A stretch of DNA of 64,000 nt from contig OX442431.1 of assembly GCA_949361645.1 (NCBI GenBank), positions 238,501 to 302,500 on the forward strand, read 5' to 3'. The notes under the pieces were generated by a model. That model searched no databases, was not told the origin of the DNA, and saw only the letters and a list, made by a program, of their open reading frames with translations. This DNA is from Spongilla lacustris (taxonomy: Eukaryota; Porifera; Demospongiae; Spongillida; Spongillidae). Positions 1 through 12,048 of this stretch are shown piece by piece. The stretch's first letter is position 1, and every line of letters begins with the position of its first letter. The position numbers were made by a program, and so were the translations under genes.

Positions 1-745
1 AATTTGTGACACTTCAATCCTACAGCATTGCATGGCCAGATTTATGACCCAAATAATGAAAATGTGGTACCAGCCTTCCTTTACCAAGTAGTAAATAGTA
101 CTATGTAGTAGAGGAAGACTATAACCACATTTGCATTCATGTACATCTGCATGTATGGTTAACTGCCGTGTGCTGTGCACTTGCATGCAGTTCTTGCATT
201 GTGCATTGCCACAGCAGCTTTGCATGCAGACTTTGCAATTTTGTATTCAGTCTATTTCAAAAAGCAATACTATACCGCATTTGGCTAGATTTCAGTACTA
301 CATTGTATGAACCAAATAATGAAAATGTGGTACCAGCCTTCCTTTGTGGTAGTAAATAGGACTATGTAGTAGAGGAAGACTTTAACCATACTTGCTTTCA
401 TACATCTGTAGCGTGAGCTGCCTTGAATTGTGCATTGCCCTGGGCATTTTTATGTCTTGCATGCAATTTTGTATTCAAATGCAAAGGAATTCGCGACGCT
501 TCATTCCTACGGCATTGGCCAGATTTACTTAATACTTAGAAGAAAATGTTATACCAGCCTATAGCTTCCTTTACCAAGCAGTAAGTAGGAAAGGGGAAGA
601 CTTTATAACCACATTTGCATGGTTTCATATATCTGCATGTAGTACGCTGTACACATACATGCAGTTCTTGCATTGCTATACATGTATTATCCTGGCTACA
701 CCACTGGTTGAACATGCTTTGCACCCCCTCAACACACAACCTGGC
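1..745. repeat. Degenerate tandem repeat, about 240 bp, three copies
   Basis: Three diverged copies of one unit follow each other. Each carries an aatgaaaatgtggtaccagc-like block (near 55, 313 and 540), then a cctttaccaag/agtaaatag block, a gaggaagac block and a ttgcattgtgcattgcc-like block. Copy spacing is roughly 230-260 bp. No coding potential is visible; the short ORFs here are chance. Confidence 0.7.
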
Positions 746-761
746 TACGGGCCTGAACATA

Positions 762-1026
762 TACAACCGTACATACTGCTGAACCTAAGCTAAACTAAGC
801 CCAGCTAGATGGGTGTACCCTAAACTAAGCCCAGCTAGACGGGGGAACAGTCGCTGATCCACTAACAAATCCAGCTAGACCCATCGCCCATCCGAATTAC
901 ACCCGGGGTCTAGCTGGATTTATTAGCGGATCAGCGACTGTTCCCCCGTCTAGCTGGGCTTAGTTTAGGGTACGCCCAACTAGCTGGGCTTAGTTTAGCT
1001 TAGGTTCAGCAGTACGTACGATTGTA
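762..1026. mobile_element. Foldback (MITE-like) element
   Basis: Nearly perfect inverted repeat. The left arm starts tactgctgaacc at 774 and the right arm ends ggttcagcagta at 1014. Each arm contains agcccagctagac and gaacagtcgctgatcc motifs, and the centre lies near 895. Similarity continues outward to 762 and 1026. A cgtac duplication flanks it (768-772 and 1015-1019). The transcript would form a hairpin of more than 100 bp. No protein is encoded. Confidence 0.8.
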
Positions 1027-1057
1027 TATGTTAATAAGTTGCTATAATTGGGAAAAA

Positions 1058-1083
1058 GGGGGGGGGGGGGGGGGGGGGGGGGG
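1058..1083 (+). repeat. Poly-G tract (26 nt)
   Basis: An uninterrupted run of G. It lies about 350 bp upstream of the TATA-like box of the next gene. Its exact length may be unreliable in sequencing. Confidence 0.9.
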
Positions 1084-1433
1084 TAAAGTAAAGAGGAACC
1101 CCTTCAACGTCAGAAGAACCGGTGAACTACCTATAATATTAATTTTGACGGTATGGATTTGCTACATAGGCCTACCTGCTATTGAAAGTTTTTACTTTAT
1201 TCTGTATATAGGCGCCTTGCAACACAATTCCAGCTGTCACGGAAGTTTTAATTCAGAGCACGTGTATGCCTGCCGGATGTTCTAGACTGCATGGCGCCGC
1301 ACCGGCTGGCACTGCAGCCTGTGCCTTTGCACGTACACGTTTTCGCACATACTATTAATCATGTAAGGCACCGCCCCTTAGCTATGAATATCTATTTGGC
1401 GGGGGTCATGCCCGCAATTTCCTTCTAGACATG

Positions 1434-1443
1434 AGTATTTAAA
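1434..1443 (+). promoter_or_regulatory. TATA-like box of the single-codon-exon gene
   Basis: The sequence gtatttaaac lies about 60 bp before the ATG at 1502. With the usual 25-30 bp spacing, transcription would start near 1465-1470 and leave a leader of about 35 nt. The ATG at 1431 opens a reading frame that stops after three codons, so 1502 is the preferred start. Confidence 0.5.
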
Positions 1444-1501
1444 CAAATTGTTCAGTCACATTTTCCATATACCCTTACGACAGCCGACTGAACGACAGAG
1501 A

Positions 1502-4418
1502 ATGCTGAAGGAACTGGCTCTAATTGTGACCCTACTGACGCTATTCGCCGACGCGCGTCCCCCGCGCTATGTGGACCTAGAAGACGATTTCATGCAGCAA
1601 CAACTGAACGATCCAGTTGAGATGAGCAAAGAGGTTGATATAAGAGGTCCAAGTCACAATAGCCGATTATCAGCTAACCTAAAGGGTAAAGTGGCACTGG
1701 TGTGTATTAATTATAATCCATGTACATGTATACTAATTTATTTGGGTGCAGAACGCTTGACGATTGCGGGCGGCGTAAGTATGAATGAGTTGTTATTCTT
1801 TCATGATGCTATATATTCCATTGTTCCATGCATTGCTACTTATTCCGGCCTTGGAACATTACCAATCCAGTGTGTAAGTATCAATGATGTTGCATTTTCC
1901 ATTGCACCTTACAATGCCTACTTATTCCTTGCTGCCATGGATACTATTATGAACAATGTAGCCTGTAAGTATCAATGATGTTGCATTTCCCATTGCACTT
2001 TTCCAATCCCCGGCATACTTATTCCTTGCTGCCATGGATACTATCATGAACAATGCAGCGTGTAAGTATCAATGATGTTGCATTTCCCATTGCACCTTTA
2101 CAATGCCTACTTATTCCTTGCTGCCATGGATACTATTATGAACAATGCAGAACGTAAGTATCAATGATGTTGCATTTCCCATTGCATATTAAAACAATCC
2201 TATGTATTCCTTGTTGCCATGGATGCTAATATGAACAATGCAGCATGTAAGTATCAACGATGTTGCATTTCCCATTGCACCTTTACAATCCTACTTATTC
2301 CTTGTTGCCATGGATACTGTTATGAACAATGCAGCCTGTAAGTATCAATGATGCTGCATTTTCCATTGCACCTACTTATTCCTTGCTGCCATGGATACTA
2401 TTATGAACAATGCAGAACGTAAGTATCAATGATGTTGCATTTCCCATTGGAATCCTACTTATTCCTTGTTGCCATGGATACTGTTATGAACATGCAGCCT
2501 GTAAGTATCCATGATGCTGCATTTTCCATTGCACCTACTTATTCCTTGCTGCCATGGATACTATTATGAACAATGCAGTTTGTAAGTATCAATGATGTTG
2601 CATTTTCCATTGCACCTTTACAATCCTACTTATTCCTTGTTGCCATGGATGCTAATATGAATAATGCAGGATGTAAGTATCAATGATGTTACATTTCCCA
2701 TTGCACCTTTACAATCCTACTTATTCCTCGTTGCCATGGATACTATTATGAACAATGTAGGAGGTAAGTATCAATGATGTTGCATTTCCCATTGCACCTT
2801 TACAATCCTACTTATTCCTTGTTGCCATGGATACTATTATGAATAATGCAGTTTGTAAGTATCAATTATGTTTCATTTTCCATTGCATCTTACAATCCTA
2901 CTTATTCCTTGTTGCCATGGATGCTAATATGAATAATGCAGGATGTAAGTATCAATGATGTTGCATTTCCCATTGCACCTTTACAATCCTACTTATTCCT
3001 TGTTGCCATGGATACTATTATGAACAATGCAGAGAGTAAGTATCAATGTTACATTTCCTATTGCACCTTTACAATGCCTATGTATTCCTTGTTGCCATGG
3101 ATACTATTATGAACGATGCAGTCTGTAAGTATCAATGATGTTGCAATTCCCATTGCGCCTTTACAATCCTATTTATTCCTTGTTGCCATGGATACTATTT
3201 TGAACAATGCAGTGGGTAAGTATCAATGATGTTGCAATTCCCATTGCGCCTTTACAATCCTATTTATTCCTTGCTGCCATGGATACTATTTTGAACAATG
3301 CAGCATGTAAGTATCAATGATGTTGCAATTCCCATTGCGCCTTTACAATCCTACTTATTCCTTGTTGCCATGGATACTATTATAAACAATGCAGCCTGTA
3401 AGTATTCACAATGTTGCATTTCCCATTGTACCTTTACAATCCTACTTATTCCTTGTTGCCATGGATACTATTTTGAACAATGCAGATGGTAAGTATCAAT
3501 GATGTTGCATTTCCCATTGCACCTTTACAATCCTATATATTTGCCATGGATACTATTATGAACAATGCAGCTTGTAAGTATCAATGATGTTGCATTTCCC
3601 ATTGCACCTTACATTGCCTACTTATTCCTTGTTGCCATGGATACTAATATAAATAATGCAGGCTGTAAGTATCAACGATGTTGCATTTCCCATTGCACCT
3701 TTACAATCCTACTTATTCCTTGTTGCCATGGATGCTTTATATGAATAATGCAGGATGTAAGTATCAATGATGTTGCATTTCGCATTGCACCTTTACAATC
3801 CTACTTATTCCTTGTTGCCATGGATACTATTATGAATAATACAGGGTGTAAGTATCAACGATGTTGCATTTCCCATTGCACCTTTACAATCCTACCTATT
3901 CCTTGTTGCCATGGATACTATTATGAACAATGCAGCTTGTAAGTGTCAATGATGCTACATTTCACATTGCACCTTTACAATCCTACTTATTCCTTGCCAC
4001 TATGCACACTGTGATATAGTGTGTAAGTGCAATCAATGTTGCATTTCTCATTGGATATTAAACTGCCTACTTGTACCCCTTGTTAACATGATGTGTGATG
4101 CAGTGCGTAAGTATCAATAGTGTTGCGTTTCCCATGGCAACTTATAATATCTTCTTATTGTTCCTCATAACCATGGATATCATTAGTGTGTAAGTATCAA
4201 CTAAATGCATTTCCCATCTTAACACACATAATAATTTAATTTCTTGATGCATTGATGAAATTTGTAAATCAAATTTGTTTATATTGTATGTTTTATACTC
4301 TACTATTTCATTTTCATTTCACAATGAACTGCAAAAGCCATGACTGTGAGTTTGAAGCTTTGTGTGCACACATGCATCTCCCTTCAAACAGGCAAAGAGA
4401 ACCGTACAAGAACATTGA
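1502..4418 (+). CDS. Secreted peptide precursor built from 27 single-codon (3-nt) exons
   Basis: Family not recognised. Exon 1 (1502-1685) starts with a hydrophobic leader (LALIVTLLTLFADA), a typical signal peptide, then an acidic pro-region. Intron 1 has a tactaat branch-point motif. Exon 2 is 1752-1774. Single-codon exons follow, given as first base and triplet: 1871 TGT, 1962 CCT, 2059 CGT, 2151 AAC, 2244 CAT, 2335 CCT, 2416 AAC, 2498 CCT, 2579 TTT, 2670 GAT; 2761 GAG, 2852 TTT, 2942 GAT, 3033 AGA, 3122 TCT, 3213 TGG, 3304 CAT, 3395 CCT, 3486 ATG, 3571 CTT; 3662 GCT, 3754 GAT, 3845 GGT, 3936 CTT, 4020 TGT, 4104 TGC, 4187 TGT. The last exon (4392-4418) adds AKR, five residues and TGA. All 27 have AG before and GTAAGT after. 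Exons 1+2 total 207 nt, so every triplet is a whole codon; the product is 104 residues with Cys at the first and last three micro-exons. The dibasic KR suggests processing. Splicing is inferred, not shown. Confidence 0.72.
1874..4186 (+). repeat. Tandem array of 26 near-copy introns, about 91-bp period with the triplet
   Basis: Each unit begins gtaagtatcaatgatgttgc, continues through a cccattgcacc block and an acttattccttgttgcc block, and ends with catggatactattatgaac plus aatgcag. Lengths by hand count run from 78 to 94 bp, and 13 of the 26 are exactly 88 bp. The three bases between one unit's AG and the next unit's GTAAGT vary from copy to copy. The last few units (after 3939) are the most diverged. 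A CRISPR array is excluded because the spacers are 3 nt and the repeats are intron-like. Confidence 0.9.
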
Positions 4419-5055
4419 CTGAATGGCTTGCTTTAGCTGCTTATAGATGTGTAGTGACTCTCTAGAGATTTAGTTTGAACTGATCTTGCATACGAGCACC
4501 TTTTAAAAAGCTGTTTTGCAGATGAACAAATGCTTAACAATCACTTTGACCTGCATGATAAACACAACTTATTTCTCTCTGAAGTTCAATCTTTAACTAC
4601 CCTGACTGATGGATAGCACTTTTATTGTAAAGGAATTCTTCACATGCACAAGTTGTATTTCTGTGCAATTCTCAGACATGGTAATTAGGCTACATGTATT
4701 AAGTCATGGAGAACTGCATCTATGGGCCCTTAGACGTTTTTTCATTCATTTCTGCTGCCTGGTATCTAGTCCCAAGTTGCGGAAGTGGTCAGATTTCTCT
4801 TTCAAGGGGGGCATTGTGTATATACCTGGGCCAGTCCTGCCACTGAACCATGCATGGGGATGGCTCAGAACATGTGTGTCCAAGAATCATCTCTTGCACA
4901 TGTGCAGTGTCTGCCAAGTGTTGCAGGGAAATTGGCATCCATGGAATATCGATACTCCCATTCCATATCTCTTAGGGTGCTCAGCACCCCAATGCCAATG
5001 TTTGGCATCCTTCCCATGTGTTGATTTTATATAGGGTAGACACCTAAACCGAGGG
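4419..5055. other. Interval without a supported gene
   Basis: This is the 3' flank of the single-codon-exon gene. A 141-codon ORF at 4609-5034 has no recognisable domain and no exon context, so it is not called. No canonical AATAAA was found shortly after the stop; ATGATAAACA near 4555 is the nearest weak candidate. Confidence 0.5.
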
Positions 5056-5160
5056 ATCTATGTGATTTAGAATACCCGAGGGCCATAGGCTGTAGCGTTC
5101 CGAGCGGTAGCAAGGGCGCTACTATGCATGGGCCCGGGGGGTTCTAAATCACGTATACAC
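5056..5160. repeat. Short foldback repeat
   Basis: An imperfect palindrome. Gtgatttagaa near 5060 pairs with ttctaaatcac near 5142, and the arms continue through gggcc and cgctac motifs. It may be a small non-autonomous transposon. No coding content. Confidence 0.55.
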
Positions 5161-5242
5161 TAAGTATAGTATACTTTTCTTGGTGCCGATTTTGTTGACT
5201 GATGGTGCCGATGTGAATGAAGCTTTTAGATGAAGTTGCCAT

Positions 5243-5361
5243 ACTGCTTATTCCTTGCTGCCATGGATACTATTATGAACAATGGATGATGTAAGTTTCA
5301 AAGATGTTGCATTTCCTATTTGCCACAATGCCTACTTATTCCTTTTCACTGCTATGGACAA
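5243..5361 (+). pseudogene. Decayed second copy of the intron/micro-exon array, left part
   Basis: Contains the intron block cttattccttgctgccatgg with atactattatgaacaatg, a gtaagttt donor-like site and the next intron's start and middle. The acceptor before the triplet position has lost its AG (aatggatgatgtaag instead of aatgcagNNNgtaag). The copy is cut at 5361 by the 21.5-kb insertion and resumes at 26837. It corresponds to the stretch ending at the TGT exon (4020) of the intact array. Confidence 0.75.
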
Positions 5362-5575
5362 TATAGACCCCTTGCCGTGTCATCCCGGGATGGATTAAAA
5401 CATTAGCGGCCATATTGTTTTGGCCCAAAATGTGTGCGTTATTTAGAATTTGTGTTTTCATTACGTACGAATGATGTAATAATAACAACTTAGACTGGAG
5501 GCTAATTAATTGTTTCATAAGTTTAAGCACGAATCCACGGCTGTTTCGAGCTGGACATTAGTTTTTTTTTAATTA
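5362..5575 (+). repeat. Left terminal inverted repeat of the 21.5-kb element
   Basis: Matches the reverse complement of 26630-26836. The first 100 bp or so are strongly conserved with a few substitutions. Further in, only patches such as cacggNtgtttc and ggacattag remain. Confidence 0.7.
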
Positions 5576-6205
5576 GAAATGTATTACATTTACGGTACTC
5601 TTAGTGTTCCGACGAATGAAGGAGCTCATTAAAATGTGGTTTATGTTCTAAAATCTATTTTGATCACAAAAAGCTATCAATAAATAATGCTATTATATTA
5701 AACTTTTCTACATACATTTCCGTACTGCATAAGATATGTGCGCACTGTCGAGACGTGTTATTTCCGAACGCCTGACTGTTGGGCATGAAACTTACCTTTC
5801 CGTAAAGAGGAATCATTGCACATTCTATACGTGTATAGTTCATGCTTAGACACATTTTCTGGTGAGAGAACAAAACGGTTACTTTTAGTTTGTTTAGTCA
5901 TGAATAATTGAAGTCACGTGAATGAACAGTACAGCAATGGATATTCCGCAATGCCAAAGTACACCTTTTATGCAGCGTATGTGGAGACAGATGATAAAAA
6001 AGCCTCTGCTGGTCATCAAGAGACAACATATAGCAGTGCTACCTTTTTAGTGGAGCTCAGGACATGTTTTCAAACTGAAAATGGTAAAGCTATACAATTG
6101 GTCCCTACACTGTCCCAGTACATGCACATGCAAGGTAAACATATTCACATGGCCTCATAGGGTTAATCATATATGCACATACACAAATACATGCACATTA
6201 ATGGC
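5576..6205. other. Interval without a supported gene
   Basis: AT-rich sequence inside the large insertion. An 80-codon ORF at 5918-6160 shows no recognisable domain and is not called. Confidence 0.5.
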
Positions 6206-6451
6206 TCTACAAGGGGAGGGGCATGCAAGGTCATCTCGGTCTGACCACGGACCCTGCCCCCCCCATTGCGGCCCAGCTACCTAGTTAGGGTTTGGCAGGG
6301 GTGTTGGGGTTGAGATCCCGTGCTCCCTTCGTGCGGCGTAACGACCCACCCCCACCAGCTGACCACGCCCCCTTTACGGCCGTTCGGATTAGGGGCAGGA
6401 CCGCCGGTCTCGCTTGGGGGAGGAAGCCAGGAGGGACTCCGCTTCGCCCAA
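6206..6451. repeat. Dispersed repeat B, copy 1
   Basis: Begins tctacaaggggaggggcatg and ends near gactccgcttcgccca. A second copy at 6688-6953 is nearly identical apart from a longer C-run and about 9 extra bases. It contains ggggttgagatcccg, which weakly resembles a tRNA-type B box, so a SINE is possible but not shown. Confidence 0.75.
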
Positions 6452-6605
6452 CACACTGATCACGGACACTCCGTTCAAGAACGGAGGCCGGAGGTTATGA
6501 GCAACGATACAAACCCGGACTAGGTGGCTGAAATTTTCTAACGAGTCAGTTATGAACTTAATTACCGCTATACATGCGCTTCTATGCAAGGGAGGGCGGG
6601 CAGGG

Positions 6606-6686
6606 TGAACTTAGCGCGCACTACGATATTATCATACGTGGCTTGCTGATGATCACGAGCGCCGTCCTATATACACGTGCCGCGGG
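6606..6686. repeat. Repeat C, copy 1 (81 bp)
   Basis: From tgaacttagcgcgcactacg to gtgccgcggg. The same 81 bp, apparently without change, occurs at 24571-24651. Repeat B copy 2 starts directly at its right edge. Confidence 0.85.
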
Positions 6687-6687
6687 T

Positions 6688-6953
6688 CTACAAGGGGAGG
6701 GGCATGCAAGGTCATCTCGGTCTGACCACGGACCCTGCCCCCCCCCCCCCCCCCCCCCCATTGCGGCCCAGCTACCTAGTTAGGGTTTGGCAGGGGTGTT
6801 GGGGTTGAGATCCCGTGCTCCCTTCGTGCGGCGTAACGACCCACCCCCACCAGCTGACCACGCCCCCTTTACGGGACTCGGCCCGTTCGGATTAGGGGCA
6901 GGACCGCCGGTCTCGCTTGGGGGAGGAAGCCAGGAGGGACTCCGCTTCGCCCA
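6688..6953. repeat. Dispersed repeat B, copy 2
   Basis: Near-identical to 6206-6451, with an expanded poly-C run at about 6738-6759. Its first bases abut the end of repeat C. Confidence 0.8.
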
Positions 6954-9182
6954 GAGGGACGGCCCGGGAGGGCCAACCCTCCCCCAAGCACCCTTGGTCC
7001 CTTAATTCCATGCATGGGTTATGGGTCTACATATATGCATGGTCAGATCTTAATTCAACTACTCAACGAGTATCCCCTCCCCTCCCATTACCTGACCCGC
7101 ACGCCTACATCGTCCCGTTGCCCGTTGCCGTTTGACAAGAGACCGCTTGTTACACTCCAAAGCAGCTCTTGCGGTGTCCGAATATAAATGTGTAGGCCGT
7201 TCCGCACAGCGATGATCCTTGCTGCTGTAGCCTGAGTACAGCCTCAGTCGCGTTCACTCCAGCTTGTTCGCGCGGCTCCCAAATCGGTCACGGACCAAGT
7301 ATCTTCCATTGCTGAACTTGAACAACGGGGCCCGGCGCTGAACCACCTTTCGCCATGCCCGTAGTTCAGTACAGCCGCCACAGGCTGCATGGGCACACGT
7401 CCGAACCTGTGCTCATTAGGGTTACCAGCCTGGATGAATTAGGACGAGGCGTCGTCGCTAGGTCTTCAAATTAAAAGCACAGGTGGGATTGCGGGTCAAA
7501 CGCCGACTCGCGGAGGGTATATACAAGTATATATATACCACCAACTCGCCCTAGCGCAGGCGTCCGTGCAAACAAAACCAAACACGCAGCCGCCCACAGC
7601 TCCGCTTCTCGACTTAATTCCCAGCTCCGCTTCAGAGCTCTGCCTATAGTTTATCATGCATTCATATCATGCCGAAGGCAGCGCAGACAGGTATAAAGAT
7701 TAGGGTCCGCGCCGACTACGCCGACGCCGAATCCGAGGTCAAATATTGCACCTGCTGTGCTGTCCAAACCCCTTCATTGCATCAAAGGGGTCGCACTAAA
7801 ATAAAAATAAACCTCAATCCGGCACTTACCAATGCAGCCCGCTTCGCGCGCCACACTACATTGCCTATCGATAGCTATGTAGACGCGGCCGTCTTGCAGC
7901 CCCCTTTACCATGCAGGCGTACTCGAGCTTGGGCATATCCGCATGCATGGGATATGCACGCGGATCGATTTCCCAACCCCCATCAGTCTCGATCTGCGCA
8001 TGACGCACGCAACCGCTAAGTATATATATACGATTTGCCGCATTGCCTCTATAGATACAGCTTTGTTACAAATTAACTGGCAAAGTATCGACTCATGCAG
8101 AAGCTCAGCGCACATCCTAAGCAAAATTTTTCAGCTCCAATCAGCATGATCTGTTACCCGCCGAAATAAACCGTGAACAATTACCTTTGACCATGCATGC
8201 AGGCTTTGGACGCATGCATTCCGACCGGCTGAACACTAGCAGCTGTATAGGAGTTCCGCGGGCATGCAGTGCTTGTCGGGTGCATGCATGCATGGGTGAC
8301 GCTCCCTGTACAAACCATGCAGAAGAATCGCGCTAAATTGTCTACCTCGGTGGTATATACAGCCAAAGGAATATATAGTATATAGTATATTGTCCTCAGT
8401 GCAGTATACCACAAAATCATCCGCATGCACCGCGAATAAAATCTTTGCATGCATGGAGCTGCATGTCTAAATGGCAGCACCGCGTATAGTCTCTCCGAAG
8501 AACTGCCCATGCCCAGTATAGCCATCGATCCTCGCATGCACCGCGGCACAATTCTAGCCCTATACGCCCTTCTGGTATTTATATATCTTTGACAGAAAGA
8601 ACTCCTAGCTGGCCGATCGCGACCGAGGCGCACAACTGAGTACCCGAGCCACATGTGTGTGGTCCACTGAGACATACTGTATAAAGAGCATATACATGTA
8701 TATCTGCATGTGAATCGAGACCGTCATTGACGTTAACGTTGCCCCCCTCTGCATGGGCACTAGAGATCTATAGCCGGCTATTAGACGACTATTATTTACC
8801 CTATATATATATAGCCTAGCTTTACTTTAAATTGGTACGACGCCGATGCATGATGCTGAGCTGAACGCAAGCAGAAACATTGCTGTAGCTCGGGCCAACG
8901 CGACAACGACTCTTTCCAGCCTTTTCTCCTCTTGCCTATATTACATGCATGCGTGACTGCATGTCTCCCGGCTGTTGCGGATAGACGTCATGTTGCTTCG
9001 CCCACACTATATACGATGGCCTGAATTAATGACGGCGGTATTTATATCCAACACTATAAAGCCCTCTCGGATGCCCTAAAGTGTATATAATGCGAGTATA
9101 GTTCTTACTTCTCATCCGGATGGTCGGCCAAGCGCGCCGCCCAGCGCTCCACATGCAGGAAGGCCGCAGTGGTCTTCATGCA
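6954..9182. other. Repeat-derived interval without a supported gene
   Basis: Rich in gcatgcatgc and tatata motifs. The longest ORF (164 codons, minus strand, 8181-8675) has no recognisable domain, so no gene is called. This is probably old transposon debris. Confidence 0.5.
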
Positions 9183-10215
9183 CACTGTTAAAAAAACTGG
9201 CCCAAGGGGTGTTAGGTTTGAGGGGTGTTACAGCCCGATGAGTGTTATGGCAACACACTAGGGTGTTCAGCTGACATGTATGGGTGTTAGCAGGCTATGC
9301 TGGGGTGTTAGCAGCATACCCCACCAACAGTGGGGTGTTGGGTGATTTTAGAGGTGTGTTGTCACAACACTGGTTTACCGCATTACACCCCAATGTTCAG
9401 CCTTGTGTGTAATTACTTTCTGACGGTTGAGGGCGTGGTTTGCGAGATATAGTATGGCAGCATAGCTGTGACTTCATATTTGTGGTGATATAGATACAGT
9501 TACTGGACTTTAGTAACAGAGTTATATCTTAAAGGTATATGCACGCACACAACATACCAGTTAAAAATGTCTAACATAGGGTGGCCATGGCCCGTGCATT
9601 AGTGTGGATTTCTAGACTAGGGCAGTGCGTATACACGTTGCCTTTTCGAAATGCGCAGCAATTACCGTATTCATGCGTGTAATCTAGCTGTGCTTATGAA
9701 GGCTAGTGTGCAGTGTTCGTCAATGTGCACCGCTGTGCTCATGCTAGCGCTTCGCTATCAGTAGTGTGTTGTAGTACGCATGCATAGGCCCTATACTAAG
9801 TTTCAAATTTGATGCAAGCTTGTTCATGCCACTTTGTGTTGAGAGTGAAGTCAAGGTTAATAAGTAGCATGGCATAGCCTACTTGGATTCTATTTAGATC
9901 ACACCCTAGTAAAATGACATGTGAGCATATATTCACACTGAAGTATTTTGTTATGTGCATATAGCAAGGAAACAGTCTATATTAATTTCAAAAAATATAT
10001 ATTTCACAGCTTGAATATTGGGTTTATGCTAAAAGTGTTCATGCAGTCATGTGGCTACATGTCTATATCATTATACCACATGCAGGTCCTGATAGAAAGT
10101 AGACAATAATGAAATATGCTGGATGAATGCTGTTGAACACTGTTGTGTGGCCTTAATGGCAGGTGTTTGGACACTCTTTGCATTCTCCCTCGTTCCATCA
10201 GTACTGAGGTGCGTT

Positions 10216-11290
10216 CCATACACACATGTACATACACACATGCACACATACACACATGTTGCATACACATACACACATGCACACATACACACACATACAT
10301 ACACACATGCACACATACACATGCATAAACACATGCACTGTACACACACATGCACATGCACACACATGCACACACATACACACACATGCACACACACATG
10401 CACACACACGTGCACACACACATGCACACACACGTGCACACACACATGCACACACACGTGCACACACACATGCACACACATGCACACATACACACATGAC
10501 ACACAAACATACACACCAGGGATTTAAATTAGGGGCAACACACCTGCACACATACACACATTTTCAACAGGGGGTGGGTTTCAGAATATATATAAAAATA
10601 TAGGGGTTGGGCAAAAATGAATGTCTTTCCTCTGCACTGTTATATGGCATGCCATGTAGTATTATTTTTGTGTAAACCAGGGGGTGGGTTAGTCAAATTA
10701 GGGGCAATCCAGTACACACACATGTACATGTACACACACATGCACACATGCACACACATGCACACACATGCACACACATGCATACATACACACCTACACA
10801 TATGCACACATACACACATGCACACATATGACACACATGCACACACACATGCACACACACATGCACACACACATGCACACACACACATGCACACACACAT
10901 GCACACATACACACATGCTGACACATGCACACACACATGCACACACACATGCACACACACATGCACACACATGCACACACACACATACACACATGCACAC
11001 ACATACACACATACACACATGCACACACACATGCACACACACATGCACACACTTACACACATGACACACACATACACACATGCACACACATGCACACACA
11101 CATGCACATGTACACACATGCCCACACATGCACACACATGCACACATACACACATGCACATACATGCACACACACACATACACACACGCACACACACATA
11201 CACACACACATACACATACATGTACACACACGCACACACACATACACACACGCACACACACACATGCACATCATATACACACACATGCAC
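10216..11290. repeat. (ACACATGC)n-type microsatellite, interrupted
   Basis: Long runs of acacacatgcacacatacacac, broken by about 190 bp near 10513-10712. All long His/Thr/Cys/Val ORFs here on both strands are products of the dinucleotide pattern. Confidence 0.95.
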
Positions 11291-12048
11291 CAGTGGCGTA
11301 GGAAGGGAATATAAAGTGCAGTGGCCAATAATGGCGGTTCCCCTGCCTCCATGGGGAAGGTGCCGGAGGGGGGGCACCCCTCCCACCCAGCCAGGGGTAT
11401 GCATGGGGGCCGGGAGCACTGGAAGTCCTGCCATAGGGGTCTGGGGCGGAGCCCCAGAAGCCAACACTTTTTGCGTAGATAAACTCCAAAAACTACGCAA
11501 AGACTGTAAGCAGTAAACAGTACGTTTCTTTTGAAACCTTGCCTCTGTGCATGTAATATAAAACAGCTATAGTGCAGCCAAGGGCACTTGTGGTAGTGGT
11601 TGTAAACTACGTATATGGGACCTTAAAACCAATTAATGCCTTTGTTTGGTGATTTGATCTCATATGTGGTCAAAAAAAATTTGTGTGGCAGGAAGGGATA
11701 ATGTAATGACACCCACTGAAGCCATGTTCATGAAGAACTTCAAATTGGTATTATTTTTCATTGGTTTGTGGTCACCTCACCCAAAATACCTTGGTACATG
11801 TAATAGTAAACACCTATTTGATGCCTATTTGCATCTACAGGAATTAATTGGTTAATACCAAAGTTTTGCTTGTGAAGGTACATGTATAAGTGATCGATTA
11901 TAACTAGCAGCAATTGCTCAGCTAATTAAATTCGTACACATGTACATGTGCGCTTGTATATTGTCAACCTATTATTATTATTATTTTGTTGTTCACGGAA
12001 AAGTGCAGCGGCCATGGCCGCTGCTGCCACCCCAGCTCCTACGCCACT

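Noticed and set aside
1448..1978. 176-codon ORF as a single exon
   Set aside because: It starts at TTG and reads into intron 1 and the array. The ATG at 1502 with a donor at 1686 gives consistent phases.
1860..4200. CRISPR-like repeat/spacer array
   Set aside because: The varying part is only 3 nt, the repeats carry splice signals, and the context is an animal genome.
4609..5034. 141-codon ORF as a gene
   Set aside because: No domain, no exon context, and composition like its surroundings.
6206..6451. tRNA-derived SINE call for repeat B
   Set aside because: Only a weak B-box-like stretch is visible, with no clear A box or tail.
8181..8675. 164-codon minus-strand ORF
   Set aside because: No recognisable domain; lies in gcatgc/tatata-rich repeat debris.
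10055..11516. Long His/Thr and Cys/Val ORFs on both strands
   Set aside because: They arise from ACACATGC-type simple repeats and have no codon signal.
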